Source of the DNA: an uncultured Lachnospiraceae bacterium
GTDB lineage: Bacteria > Bacillota > Clostridia > Lachnospirales > Lachnospiraceae
Reading direction: 5' to 3'
Length of the DNA: 46,714 bases
Assembly: GCA_949076555.1 (NCBI GenBank)
Contig: CARUOB010000004.1
Span: forward strand, 53,466-100,179
Below the pieces are notes generated by a model, which ran no database searches, was not told the origin of the DNA, and worked only from the letters and a program-made list of their open reading frames with translations. Of the stretch, positions 1-8,717 are shown one piece after another. The position numbers and the translations under genes were made by a program. Numbering within the stretch: position 1 is the stretch's first letter; every line of letters starts with the position of its first letter.

Positions 1-939
1 TGTAACGCACCCATCAAGCAGCTCTACAATCTGGGCGTGGAGATCGAGGAGAACTCCGAGCTTGACCTGTTTGAAGCGTTCAACAAGCACGCGGATGATC
101 CCCGTATTCCCGAGGTGGTGAAGGATATGGAGGCAGAGCTTGGCGACGGCAACAACAAGCCCGAAATCCTGCCTAAGCTCGCGCAGTACGAGCTGACTCT
201 GCTTGACTGGGTGGAGGAGCACAAGGGATATCGCGAGTATGTGGCGATCGCAGGAAAATGCTGGCCCGCATTCCAGACCCAGTTTGGATTTGTGCCTTGC
301 TATGTGAACAGCCGTCTCACCGGCATGGGTATTCCGGTATCCTGTGAAGTGGATATCTACGGCTGCCTGAGCGAGTTCATCGGCGAGGCGGTGAGCGATG
401 ACATCGTAACGCTTCTCGACATCAACAACTCCGTTCCGAAGGATATGTACAAAGAGTCCATCGAGGGCAAGTTCGATTACAAGTTTACGGATACCTTCAT
501 GGGCTTCCACTGCGGCAATACCTGCTCCAAGAAGCTGTCCAAGTGCAGCATGGAGTACCAGATGATCATGGCAAGATCCCTGCCTGAGGAAGTGACCCAG
601 GGCACCCTCGAGGGCGATATCGTTCCCGGCAACATCACCTTCTACCGTCTGCAGAGCACGGCTGACAACATCCTGCGCGCGTATGTGGCGGAGGGCGAGG
701 TGCTTCCTGTGGCAACCAAGTCCTTCGGCGGCATCGGTGTATTCGCGATTCCCGAGATGGGCAGATTCTACCGGCATGTGCTGATCGAGAAGAATTACCC
801 GCACCACGGCGCGGTTGCGTTCGGCCACTTTGGCAAGGCGCTGTTTGAGGTGTTTAAGTACATCGGTGTGGATGTCAGCGAGATCGGTTATAACCAGCCC
901 AAGAGCCTGCCTTACCCGACGGAGAATCCGTTCGCGTAA
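1..939 (+). CDS. L-fucose/L-arabinose isomerase-family protein (3' part)
   Basis: The open frame is already running at base 1 (frame 1 reads CNAPIKQLYNLG), so the 5' end lies outside the window and the internal GTG at 37 is not the start. About 312 C-terminal residues are present. The signature is like the C-terminal part of ketol isomerases of the FucI/AraA fold: a segment with AGKCWPAFQTQFGFVPCYVN, then CEVDIYGCLSEFIGE, and near the C-terminus NYPHHGAVAFGHFGKAL, where the His pair resembles the conserved metal/substrate region. The family interconverts aldoses and ketoses in the cytoplasm. The substrate cannot be told from this fragment; 'L-fucose isomerase-related' is the safest name. It is followed at once by an intrinsic terminator, so it ends its operon. 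Confidence 0.75.
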   Translation, partial: CNAPIKQLYNLGVEIEENSELDLFEAFNKHADDPRIPEVVKDMEAELGDGNNKPEILPKLAQYELTLLDWVEEHKGYREYVAIAGKCWPAFQTQFGFVPCYVNSRLTGMGIPVSCEVDIYGCLSEFIGEAVSDDIVTLLDINNSVPKDMYKESIEGKFDYKFTDTFMGFHCGNTCSKKLSKCSMEYQMIMARSLPEEVTQGTLEGDIVPGNITFYRLQSTADNILRAYVAEGEVLPVATKSFGGIGVFAIPEMGRFYRHVLIEKNYPHHGAVAFGHFGKALFEVFKYIGVDVSEIGYNQPKSLPYPTENPFA

Positions 940-998
940 ATTGCAGGGGACAGAACCGACAGTATTTTTATGGAAACAGAATAGATGAAAAAAAGGAA

Positions 999-1040
999 CG
1001 GAGCCGCTGCGACTCAGATTGCAGCGCTCCGCTCTTTTTT
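999..1040 (+). terminator. Intrinsic terminator after the isomerase gene
   Basis: The arms CGGAG/CGCTGC (999-1010, with one bulged C) pair with GCAGCG/CTCCG (1021-1031) around a 10-base loop. A CTCTTTTTT tract follows. Confidence 0.85.
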
Positions 1041-1101
1041 ATTTTATGGAAAATTGCGACAGTGTAAACCATTCAGGGAGAATGCGAAGCATTCTCTGAA
1101 T
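1040..1101 (-). repeat. Dispersed intergenic repeat, copy 1
   Basis: The reverse complement of this stretch matches 39573-39634 without gaps over about 62 bases, with roughly 11 mismatches. Shared blocks include TTCAGAGAATGCTTCG and TGTCGCAATTT. This copy also contains a hairpin (1071-1085 with 1089-1101). It does not look like a transposable element with a gene; it could be a small non-autonomous or REP-like element. Confidence 0.7.
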
Positions 1102-1126
1102 CGAGCGTGCCGACGCTCGATTTTTT
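1101..1126 (+). terminator. Second intrinsic terminator
   Basis: A perfect 8-bp stem, TCGAGCGT (1101-1108) with ACGCTCGA (1113-1120), has a GCCG loop and is followed by six T. It directly abuts the hairpin of the repeat at 1071-1101. Confidence 0.75.
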
Positions 1127-1382
1127 ATGCCGTGAGGCAAAACGAAATCTCTCAGAAATTGTATAAAAAGACAGAAAACGAGCATAAATAGGATGCAATA
1201 TGTAAAAGTTGCACAATAATTGCTGTGAAAATTATAAGTGTAAACTAATGTTTCTATACTATTTTCTAAAGAAATGTGGATATTAGCAATAAATTGATTT
1301 CTATATAATATTTGTATAAACAAATTATATATCGGAGTAATTATACACGGTGTTCCGAATAAGGGAAAGGGAAGGAGAAGGT

Positions 1383-2330
1383 ATGGTCAAGGATAAAAAA
1401 AGCGTGAAACCCAAAAAGAGACGATGGAACAGGGACGACACGGAACTGACTCTGTTGGCGCTGCCAACTACAATCTGGTATTTCCTGTTTTGTTTTATGC
1501 CGATGTTCGGCATTGTGATTGCTTTTAAAAATTTTAAAATTAACGGCGGATTTCTGAAGAGCTTTTGGACGAGTGAATGGGTCGGGGTAAACAACTTCAA
1601 ATTTCTGTTTTCTACAAGAGATATCTGGATGATTATCAAAAATACATTAGCATATAACATCGTCTTTATTATTTTGGGTATTGTGGTGCCGGTGGCAGCC
1701 GCGATCGCGATTGGGCAGCTCCACTCCAAGAGGCTGACAAAGGTTTACCAGACAGCGATGTTTATGCCGTATTTCCTGTCATGGGTGGTTGTGACGGCGC
1801 TGGTGTGGGCGTTTTTGAGTTATGACAAAGGGCTTGTGAACAATCTGCTGGAATCTCTCGGCCTGGATAGGCAGCAGTGGTATATGAAGCCGGAGATGTG
1901 GCCGCCGTTTCTGGTATTCATGAACCTGTGGAAGGGCGTTGGCTACGGGATGGTGGTATATCTTGCGACCATAACGGGTATAGATAAGAGTTACTATGAG
2001 GCGGCCGGAATTGACGGCGCGACCGTGTGGCAGCAGATCCGGTATATAACACTTCCTCTGATGAAGACAGTTATTATATTGATGTTCATTATGAACGTTG
2101 GGCGTATTTTCTATTCTGATTTCGGTCTGTTCTATCAGGTGCCCAGAGATTCCAATTCTCTATACGACGTAGTGTATACGCTGGATGTCTATGTGTATAA
2201 GCAATTGAAGTCATCGACTACGGGTATGTCGGCAGCGGCGGCATTTATCCAGTCTGTGGCCGGATGTATTACCATCCTGACGGCCAACGCGGTTGTCAGA
2301 AAGTTTGACAAGGACAGTGCAATGATTTAG
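1383..2330 (+). CDS. LplB-type ABC sugar transporter permease
   Basis: This is a membrane permease of the CUT1 carbohydrate ABC importer family, LplB/YtcP branch, 315 residues. The start is ATG 1383, preceded by GGAAGGAGAA; the upstream in-frame GTG at 1350 has no such site. It has a short basic N-terminus, a first membrane segment at about residues 25-48 and further segments typical of the six-TM core. The cytoplasmic EAA loop that docks the ATPase is seen as YYEAAGIDGATVWQQIRYIT. No ATPase gene is nearby, so a shared MsmX-type ATPase encoded elsewhere is likely, as is usual for this branch. It forms an operon with the second permease and the binding protein; the glycosidases downstream suggest an oligosaccharide substrate containing mannose and GlcNAc. 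Confidence 0.9.
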   Translation: MVKDKKSVKPKKRRWNRDDTELTLLALPTTIWYFLFCFMPMFGIVIAFKNFKINGGFLKSFWTSEWVGVNNFKFLFSTRDIWMIIKNTLAYNIVFIILGIVVPVAAAIAIGQLHSKRLTKVYQTAMFMPYFLSWVVVTALVWAFLSYDKGLVNNLLESLGLDRQQWYMKPEMWPPFLVFMNLWKGVGYGMVVYLATITGIDKSYYEAAGIDGATVWQQIRYITLPLMKTVIILMFIMNVGRIFYSDFGLFYQVPRDSNSLYDVVYTLDVYVYKQLKSSTTGMSAAAAFIQSVAGCITILTANAVVRKFDKDSAMI

Positions 2331-2383
2331 CAGTACGTTGGTTTGTGTAGATTCGTATACTGTGAAAGGAGCAGGGGATCGAT

Positions 2384-3334
2384 ATGAGTGAAGTGAAACG
2401 GATGCGAAAAGCAAAATATGATGAACCGACCGGGTTTGAACGTTTTAACAGAGTATCAAAACCGGCGAACGCAGTTTTGAATATCGTGTTTATATTGTTG
2501 GCATTGGCATGTGTGATACCGGTTATTCTGGTGGTGGCAATTTCCTTCTCGGCGGAGGAATCCATCACGGAATATGGTTATCGCTTTATACCGAAGATCT
2601 TTTCGCTGGAAGGATATACATTCCTTATTTCCCAGAGCAAAATGATCGCCCGGGCGCTTGGGGTATCCATCTTTGTAACCATTGCAGGGACGGTGCTTGG
2701 CGTTTTGCTGACGACGCTGATGGGGTATGTGCTTTCCCGTCCGGGATATAAACTGAACGGATTTTTGACGATGGTGGTCTTTATCCCGATGGTATTTAAC
2801 GGTGGTCTGGTTTCCACTTACTATGTGGTCAGCCAGCTGCTTCATTTGAAGAATACGGTGTGGGCGCTTATCCTGCCGCTGTGTGTCTCTTCCTTTAACG
2901 TGGTAGTATGCCGGACGTTTTTTAAGACCACGGTGCCGGAGTCTTTGATTGAGTCGGCCAAAATGGATGGCGCAAGCCAGCTTACGATTTTTGCAAAAAT
3001 CGTGCTGCCCATTTCCAAACCGGTACTGGCGACCATCGGATTGTTCCTTTGTTTCTCGTACTGGAACGACTGGTATCAGTCTATGCTCTACATTGAGGAT
3101 GCGGCGCTTTATTCGCTGCAGGCGCTCTTAAACGCAATCCTGACCAATATCCAAATGCTGGCGAAGAACGCGGCCACCATGGGACTTGGCGCGGCGGAGA
3201 TGCTGGCGCAGATGCCGCAGGAGGCGGCACGTATGGCGATCGTGGTGATCATTGTAGCGCCCATTGCCTGTGCATATCCCTATTTCCAGAAATATTTCAT
3301 ATCCGGACTTACTCTGGGCGCAGTGAAGGGATAA
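2384..3334 (+). CDS. YtcP-type ABC sugar transporter permease
   Basis: This is the second membrane permease of the CUT1 importer, 316 residues, and the partner of the gene ending at 2330. The ATG at 2384 follows a GAAAGGAGC site. The first hydrophobic segment is about residues 27-50 (VLNIVFILLALACVIPVILV). The EAA loop reads LIESAKMDGASQLTIFAKIV, and the C-terminus KYFISGLTLGAVKG is characteristic of the LplC/YtcP group. The 53-base gap from the first permease and 68-base gap to the binding protein indicate a single transcription unit. The substrate is inferred only from context. Confidence 0.9.
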   Translation: MSEVKRMRKAKYDEPTGFERFNRVSKPANAVLNIVFILLALACVIPVILVVAISFSAEESITEYGYRFIPKIFSLEGYTFLISQSKMIARALGVSIFVTIAGTVLGVLLTTLMGYVLSRPGYKLNGFLTMVVFIPMVFNGGLVSTYYVVSQLLHLKNTVWALILPLCVSSFNVVVCRTFFKTTVPESLIESAKMDGASQLTIFAKIVLPISKPVLATIGLFLCFSYWNDWYQSMLYIEDAALYSLQALLNAILTNIQMLAKNAATMGLGAAEMLAQMPQEAARMAIVVIIVAPIACAYPYFQKYFISGLTLGAVKG

Positions 3335-3402
3335 TAAAAACCGGTAACAGGCCGCTTTATATGATGCGGCTGTGATCATAAAAAATGAACAGGAGGATTT
3401 TT

Positions 3403-4935
3403 ATGAAAAGGAAAAGTCTAAACAAACTACTTGCACTTAGCATGACGGCCGTTATGACAGCCGGGGTACTGGCAGGCTGCGGCGGTTCCGACGGCGGCGG
3501 GGCAGCCACCGAGGCGCCCAAGCAGGAGGCTGAAAGCACGGATGCTGCCAGCGAGTCCAGTTCCGAAACGGAAAGCGCCGATCAGGCATCGGGTGAGGCG
3601 CCTACACTTGTATGGTGGACGGTAGGAGGCACACCTGCGGACGATTTCGAGGATGCAGTTGCGAAGATCAGCGACTACAGCGAAGAGAAAATCGGCGTCA
3701 GACTGGATGTGAAGATTGCCGGATGGGGTGATTATGACACGAAGATGAACACGATCGTCAATGCCGGAGAGTATTTTGACATCATGTTCACCAACAACAC
3801 AAACTACAGCAAGTTTGTTAACCTGGGCGCATTTGAGAACATCAGTGATATGGTGCAGAATGTGACGCCGGAACTGTACAGCTTTATTCCTGAAAAGCTC
3901 TGGAGCGGTGTTCAGATCCACGGCAACGTATATGCAGTGCCGACCTATAAGGATTCTTCTCTGACACAGTTCTATTATCTGGATGACCAGTATGTGCAGA
4001 AATATAATATTGACATGAGTACCTTAAAAGATCTGCCGTCCCTCGACCCGATCGTGCGCACCATCAAGGAAGGGGAAGGAAAATCTTTCTATCCTCTTAT
4101 GTTGAATCAGGGTTCGCTCTGGAACGGTTTCTTTAACGAGTATGACGGACTGGCAAGCGGCATACAGGCTCTCGGCGTTAAGATTGACGACCCGGAACGC
4201 AAGGTAGTGTGCACGCTGGAGCAGGAAGAAATCGTAAAGAATCTGGAACTGCTGCATTCATGGTATATGGACGGCATTATCAATCCGGATGCAAACGTTT
4301 TGACAGAGGGACCGAAAGGCAATGCGTTCGGTAACGCACAGGGCTGGCCCAGCGCGGTGGTTCAGTGGCAGACATTGGAAGGTGTGGAGAAGTACGACGC
4401 CGTAAAGGTATTCGGACCTCTGTACACGACGGAGACGATTCAGGGTTCCATGAATGCGATTTCCGTAAATTCCAAGTACAAGGAAGAGGCGCTCAAGGTA
4501 TTAGAGCTGATCAATACCGACCAGAAATTCCGTGATTTATGTGCATTCGGTGTAGAAGGAGATCACTTTGCGTATCTGGAGGACGGCAGTGTTACGCGTC
4601 TGAGAGACGACTGGACGTGGCCGGCATACACACAGGGAACTTTCTTTGTTATGAGCAACCAGGAAGGCTCCGACCCGAACCAGTGGGAGGAAGTAAAGAA
4701 GCAGAATGAAGAGGCAGCGGCATCTACATGTCTGGGATTTGCGTTAGATGTTACAAATATTCAGAATGAAGTGTCTAATGTCAATACCACATGGGATAAA
4801 TATAAATACGATATGCTGACAGGCGCCTCCGACCCGGCAACAGCACTGCCGAAATGTATAGAAGAGCTTAAGGCGGCAGGGCTTGACACCGTCATAGCAG
4901 AGGCGCAGAAACAGATTGACGAGTTCTTTAAATAA
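3403..4935 (+). CDS. Lipoprotein extracellular solute-binding protein (sugar ABC importer)
   Basis: This is the substrate-capturing lipoprotein of the importer, 510 residues. The start at ATG 3403 is chosen because AACAGGAGGATTTTT lies just upstream; an earlier in-frame ATG at 3385 has no site. The signal peptide MKRKSLNKLLALSMTAVMT ends in a lipobox LAGC with the lipidated Cys at 26, followed by a low-complexity acidic/Ser linker (about residues 27-65) that tethers it to the membrane. The mature part begins near PTLVWWTVGGTPADDFED, typical of family 1 (LipO-like) binding proteins. It probably binds glycan oligosaccharides released from host N-glycans, an inference from the GH130/GH20/GH38 neighbours. 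A terminator follows at 4994-5028. Confidence 0.9.
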   Translation: MKRKSLNKLLALSMTAVMTAGVLAGCGGSDGGGAATEAPKQEAESTDAASESSSETESADQASGEAPTLVWWTVGGTPADDFEDAVAKISDYSEEKIGVRLDVKIAGWGDYDTKMNTIVNAGEYFDIMFTNNTNYSKFVNLGAFENISDMVQNVTPELYSFIPEKLWSGVQIHGNVYAVPTYKDSSLTQFYYLDDQYVQKYNIDMSTLKDLPSLDPIVRTIKEGEGKSFYPLMLNQGSLWNGFFNEYDGLASGIQALGVKIDDPERKVVCTLEQEEIVKNLELLHSWYMDGIINPDANVLTEGPKGNAFGNAQGWPSAVVQWQTLEGVEKYDAVKVFGPLYTTETIQGSMNAISVNSKYKEEALKVLELINTDQKFRDLCAFGVEGDHFAYLEDGSVTRLRDDWTWPAYTQGTFFVMSNQEGSDPNQWEEVKKQNEEAAASTCLGFALDVTNIQNEVSNVNTTWDKYKYDMLTGASDPATALPKCIEELKAAGLDTVIAEAQKQIDEFFK

Positions 4936-4993
4936 GAAGGACATTGCAGCATAGTCCAACGGAAAGCTACGGTGGGTATGCGGCAAGAACACA

Positions 4994-5028
4994 AAGACCC
5001 CAGGCAGGAAGGCTGCCGGGGGTCTTTT
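4994..5028 (+). terminator. Terminator after the binding-protein gene
   Basis: The stem AAGACCCC (4994-5001) pairs with GGGGTCTT (5019-5026); an inner GGCAG/CTGCC stem extends it. A short TT tract follows. It probably lets the binding protein transcript accumulate separately from the downstream regulators. Confidence 0.75.
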
Positions 5029-5051
5029 GGAACGTTATAAGACTGGTTTTC

Positions 5052-5080
5052 TTGAAAGCCCATACGACAATCGATATAAT
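5052..5080 (+). promoter_or_regulatory. Sigma-A promoter for the two-component/glycosidase genes
   Basis: TTGAAA (5052-5057), a 17-base spacer, then a perfect TATAAT (5075-5080). It lies between the terminator at 5028 and the kinase start at 5130. Confidence 0.8.
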
Positions 5081-5129
5081 AATATTTGTTGGTAACGGAA
5101 GGCCCGCGGCAGCGGCAGGGGATGATAAG

Positions 5130-6908
5130 ATGAATAAATATCGGTTCGGTTTGTGGGAATACAGGATTTACAGAGCAAAATTTATCAAGATAGTCTGCTT
5201 TGTCTTTTTCATCAGCGCCATCGTTTTTTCCGGCGTGCTGATCTTTTTGATGAACACATGGATGAATGATCTGCGCCAGCAGGTGCAGGATGTCTTCATG
5301 GAGCGGGAGAGGCGGTTCGATACCATCCGCCTGCGGGCGCAGGATTATGCGAACGGCATGTATGAAGACGCGAAACTGATTGAGGACACGAAAGCCTTGT
5401 TTGATGCCGGAAGCGAGGAGGAATATATTGAGCGCCGCAAGAAAAACAGCCTGAACAGCAGTACACAGATCGGTTATATGCCTGCGGATATCAGGAAGAG
5501 GCTGATGAATCATCAGCGGCAGATTACAGGCGTGACAATGGATTCGGACAGCGGCGTCAAAGCGCTTTGGTGGGAGCATGGCAATGTCAGGATTCAGTAT
5601 GGCCTGGAAGAGCCGGAAGTGTTTATGGCCAAACATTGCGGCGCGGATATCATGGTGGCATCCTGTTCCATCCGGGACCCGGCGCATATGGAACAGACGC
5701 TTGGCAGACTGGATTTCTGGGTGAACAGTCAGGATATGTACGGAGACAGGGCCGTTCCCGCGGATTGGGCGCTCGTAGACGAAGCGGGAAGGGTGCTTTT
5801 GCACAACGGACCGGATGAGCGGCATATCGGACGGCTGCTTGCATTGCACGGACAAGACCGTCAGTCCGGATGGGTCATGGAAGGAAACAGGGAGACCGCC
5901 TTTTTTATCGAACAGGTTTCCGGGGATAACGGCTATGCCTTTCTGGTGATGAAAGACATTGGTTCCATGCTGCATGACAATTATCGAACGGTGCTTGTTA
6001 TGATCGCGGCCTTTGTGCTGGTGGCTCTCGGCGTGCTGGCGTGTTATTATGCAGGGCTGCAGTCCGACGCGGCCTTTATGACAATGATCATGGAGATGCT
6101 TTCTTCCATGGAACATGGCGACTTTGAACGGACGCAGGAGATCACACTGCCGGACAGGCACAGGCAGAATGAGTATAAGATCATTGCGGAAGCGCTCAAA
6201 GATGTGGGGATGAAGCTGAAAGGATTTATAGAGACAGAGTATATTCTGAAGCTGAAAGAGCAGGAGAGCCAGATGCGTGCCCTGCAGCATCAGATTAATC
6301 CGCATTTTTTGTATAATTCTCTGGAAATGCTGCAGGCAAAGGCGCTGATCAATGGGGACAGGGATATGGCGGAGGCGATCACGATGCTTGGCTCTCTGTA
6401 CCGGGTACGGGTTCGAAAGACCGGCACCATCACCTTGAAGGAGGAGTTTGCTTCTCTTGAGATGTATCTGAAGATCATGTCGCTTCGCTTTGGGGACAGC
6501 TTTGTCTATCAGGTCGAAATGGAAGAGGAAATGTCGGATATTCCCACGGTAAACTTTTGGATGCAGCCTTTGGCGGAGAACTTTTTTACCCACGGATTTC
6601 GTCAGGAAAACGATTATAATCTGCTGATCGTGAGCGGAAGTATGAAGGATGCCTGTGCGGAGATATTGTTTATTGATAACGGAAACGGTGCAGAACCTTC
6701 GAGGATTAAGGATATTCGGCATAACATGATGGAGGGCGGCGATGAGGCTGGCGTAGATATCGGGCTTCGCAATGTCTATATGCGGCTGAAATATTTTTAT
6801 GGCAGCGGGTTTAGAATGGATGTGGAAAATAATTCGGAAGGCGGCTTTCGTGTTTCTGTTTTGATTCCAAAAGGAGAAAAGGATGTACACATTGATGATT
6901 GTGGATGA
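5130..6908 (+). CDS. YesM-family sensor histidine kinase
   Basis: This is a membrane sensor kinase, 592 residues, that should phosphorylate the regulator overlapping its 3' end. The start is ATG 5130, with AGGGGATGATAAG upstream; the frame is open further 5' but there it covers the terminator and promoter. Transmembrane segments at about residues 19-41 and 287-309 flank an extracytoplasmic sensor of about 245 residues. The His_kinase domain has LQHQINPHFLYNSLEMLQ with the phospho-acceptor His 392. The ATP-binding part follows, with MQPLAENFFTHGF as N-box and FIDNGNGAE as G1-type motif. The C-terminus overlaps the next gene by 26 bases. Such pairs normally control the adjacent LplB/YtcP-type importer and glycosidases; the signal is probably a glycan fragment. 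Confidence 0.9.
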   Translation: MNKYRFGLWEYRIYRAKFIKIVCFVFFISAIVFSGVLIFLMNTWMNDLRQQVQDVFMERERRFDTIRLRAQDYANGMYEDAKLIEDTKALFDAGSEEEYIERRKKNSLNSSTQIGYMPADIRKRLMNHQRQITGVTMDSDSGVKALWWEHGNVRIQYGLEEPEVFMAKHCGADIMVASCSIRDPAHMEQTLGRLDFWVNSQDMYGDRAVPADWALVDEAGRVLLHNGPDERHIGRLLALHGQDRQSGWVMEGNRETAFFIEQVSGDNGYAFLVMKDIGSMLHDNYRTVLVMIAAFVLVALGVLACYYAGLQSDAAFMTMIMEMLSSMEHGDFERTQEITLPDRHRQNEYKIIAEALKDVGMKLKGFIETEYILKLKEQESQMRALQHQINPHFLYNSLEMLQAKALINGDRDMAEAITMLGSLYRVRVRKTGTITLKEEFASLEMYLKIMSLRFGDSFVYQVEMEEEMSDIPTVNFWMQPLAENFFTHGFRQENDYNLLIVSGSMKDACAEILFIDNGNGAEPSRIKDIRHNMMEGGDEAGVDIGLRNVYMRLKYFYGSGFRMDVENNSEGGFRVSVLIPKGEKDVHIDDCG

Positions 6909-7677
6909 TGAATCGGCTATTTTGGAAGGAATCAGCAGATTATTAGACTGGAAGGCGCTGGGGTTTGATCAGATCAGGACGGCGAAAAGCGGCTTTGAGG
7001 TGATTTCCCATGTAGTAGACTGGAAGCCGGACATTTGTCTGATGGATGTGCGTATCGGCAATGAGTACGGGTATGATTTGATCAACCGCCTCAGTGAGAT
7101 GGGCGTGCGGTCAAATTATATCATGATGAGCGGTTACGATGAATTTACCTATGCCTGTGAGGCGCTGCGCTGCGGAGCGCTTGACTATTTGCTGAAACCC
7201 GTCGACGGCGGGAAACTCTTGCAGAGAGTCAGGCAGATTATTGTGGAAAAGATGCACGGAACGATTCCGGAGGAAAACGAAGCGGAGACGGATCCGATCC
7301 TGAAACGTCCCTACCCGGAGCTGTCTCCGCTGATCCGTAAGATCGTGATGATTGTTGCCATGGAATATGGGCAGCATATATCCTTAAAAGGCATTGCCGA
7401 CCGTTTCCGGATGAATCCCACTTATCTCGGGCAGATATTTATCAAGGAGACCGGGATGAAGTTTACGGAGTATCTGATGTCATACCGTATGCATGTGGCG
7501 CGCTGCCGGATTATGGAAACGGACAGTAAGATATCGGAAGTGGCGGGTGAGATTGGGTATACCAATATGAATTATTTTTATCAGCATTTTCACAATTATT
7601 ACGGGATTTCCCCTCTTAAAATGCGTATGGGGGGGGGGCTGGGAGAAAGGCTAGAACACGAAGAAAAACAGGAATAG
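6883..7677 (+). CDS. YesN-type response regulator with AraC DNA-binding domain
   Basis: This cytoplasmic response regulator, 264 residues, is the partner of the overlapping kinase. The receiver domain spans about residues 1-120 with the acidic pair D8/D9, the phospho-acceptor D55 in DICLMDVRIG, and the conserved Lys in YLLKPVDGG. After a short linker, an AraC-family double helix-turn-helix occupies about residues 155-250 (SLKGIADRFRMNPTYLGQIF and the second helix pair ISEVAGEIGYTNMNYFYQHF). This is shorter than classical YesN, which has a central region. A run of ten G at 7629-7638 sits just after the AraC domain and encodes Gly-Gly-Gly. It probably activates the 1383 operon and the glycosidase genes downstream. 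Confidence 0.9.
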   Translation: MYTLMIVDDESAILEGISRLLDWKALGFDQIRTAKSGFEVISHVVDWKPDICLMDVRIGNEYGYDLINRLSEMGVRSNYIMMSGYDEFTYACEALRCGALDYLLKPVDGGKLLQRVRQIIVEKMHGTIPEENEAETDPILKRPYPELSPLIRKIVMIVAMEYGQHISLKGIADRFRMNPTYLGQIFIKETGMKFTEYLMSYRMHVARCRIMETDSKISEVAGEIGYTNMNYFYQHFHNYYGISPLKMRMGGGLGERLEHEEKQE

Positions 7678-7702
7678 GAATATTTTATCAGGAGGCAGTG
7701 AT

Positions 7703-8683
7703 ATGGCAAAAATTATGGGAAAGAATTTACCGGATATGCCGTGGCAGGAGTCGGCAGGGGATGAGAAAATACCGGTATGGCGTTATGATGAGAACCCGAT
7801 TATAGAGCGGTTTGCAACGAAGAACTCCAACAGTATTTTTAACAGTGCGGTGGTTCCCTTTGAGGATGGGTATGCGGGGGTGTTCCGGTGCGACAGCAAA
7901 TCCGTCAGCATGGACATTTTTACGGGATTCAGTAAAGACGGTATCCATTGGGATATCTCGGATGAACCGATTGTCTTTCAGGGGGCGCATCCGGAGATCG
8001 CGAAGAGAGATTTCCGGTATGATCCGAGAGTGTGCTTTCTGGAGGATCGGTATTATGTAACATGGTGTAACGGATATCATGAGTATCCGACCATAGGCAT
8101 CGGCTATACGTTTGACTTTCAGACATTTCATCAGTTGGAGAATGCATTCCTGCCGTTCAACAGAAACGGGGTTCTGTTCCCGCGAAAGATCGGCGGAAAG
8201 TATTATATGCTCAGCAGACCGAGCGACAACGGGCATACCCCCTTTGGCGATATTTTCTTGAGCGAAAGTCCCGATTTGAAGTATTGGGGGTGCCACCGCC
8301 ATGTGATGGGCACGATCAAAGGCGACTACTCTGCATGGCAGTGTACCAAAATCGGCGCCGGATGTGTGCCGATCGAGACGGATGAAGGGTGGCTTTTGAT
8401 CTACCATGGCGTCATCAACACCTGCAACGGATTTGTCTATCGGGCCGGATGCGCGCTGCTTGATTTGGAGGAGCCGTGGAAGGTGCTTAAGAGAACCAGA
8501 AATTATATTTTAGCGCCCCATGAGCTATATGAATGTGTGGGAGACGTGCCAAATGTGGTATTCCCCTGCGCGGCATTGACAGATGCGGCCACAGGCAGGA
8601 TCGCCATCTATTACGGATGCGCGGATACGGTAACCGGGCTGGCATTTACGACGGTGGATCGTTTGATGGAAGCGATGGAGTAA
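7703..8683 (+). CDS. GH130 beta-mannoside phosphorylase
   Basis: This is a glycoside phosphorylase of family GH130, 326 residues, that should cleave beta-mannosides with phosphate to give alpha-mannose-1-phosphate in the cytoplasm. It starts at ATG 7703 behind CAGGAGGCAG. The five-bladed propeller signature includes NPIIER near the N-terminus and RYDPRVCFLED, in which D107 is the expected proton donor. YHG in WLLIYHGVINT and the C-terminal IYYGCADTVTG are also typical. Length and residue position resemble the mannosyl-N-glycan phosphorylases of gut bacteria that act on Man-beta-1,4-GlcNAc; a beta-1,2- or beta-1,4-mannobiose substrate is the alternative. Its place next to GH20 and GH38 genes favours the N-glycan core. 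Confidence 0.87.
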   Translation: MAKIMGKNLPDMPWQESAGDEKIPVWRYDENPIIERFATKNSNSIFNSAVVPFEDGYAGVFRCDSKSVSMDIFTGFSKDGIHWDISDEPIVFQGAHPEIAKRDFRYDPRVCFLEDRYYVTWCNGYHEYPTIGIGYTFDFQTFHQLENAFLPFNRNGVLFPRKIGGKYYMLSRPSDNGHTPFGDIFLSESPDLKYWGCHRHVMGTIKGDYSAWQCTKIGAGCVPIETDEGWLLIYHGVINTCNGFVYRAGCALLDLEEPWKVLKRTRNYILAPHELYECVGDVPNVVFPCAALTDAATGRIAIYYGCADTVTGLAFTTVDRLMEAME

Positions 8684-8717
8684 GGAGATTCGGATAAAGA
8701 GCAGAAAGGAGACATGT

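Larger units (their letters stand above)
940..1382. other. Intergenic region with terminators, repeat and promoter area
   Basis: This 443-base gap holds no convincing gene. It carries two intrinsic terminators (999-1040 and 1101-1126), a dispersed-repeat copy (1040-1101) and an AT-rich stretch that should contain the promoter of the downstream ABC transporter operon. The best sigma-A match is TTGCAC (1209-1214), 17 bases, then TTATAA (1232-1237). A second possible -10, TATAAT at 1304-1309, lacks a good -35. Around 1303-1332 an imperfect AT-rich palindrome (ATATAAT...ATTATAT) could be an operator, but this is weak. Confidence 0.5.

Noticed and set aside
985..1191. A 68-residue plus-strand frame after the isomerase gene
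   Set aside because: It runs through two terminators and the dispersed repeat, with no ribosome binding site.
4761..6890. A 709-residue open frame on the minus strand
   Set aside because: It lies antisense to the histidine kinase gene, has a composition rich in His, Arg and Pro, no recognisable domain and no ribosome binding site. It is a shadow of the coding strand.
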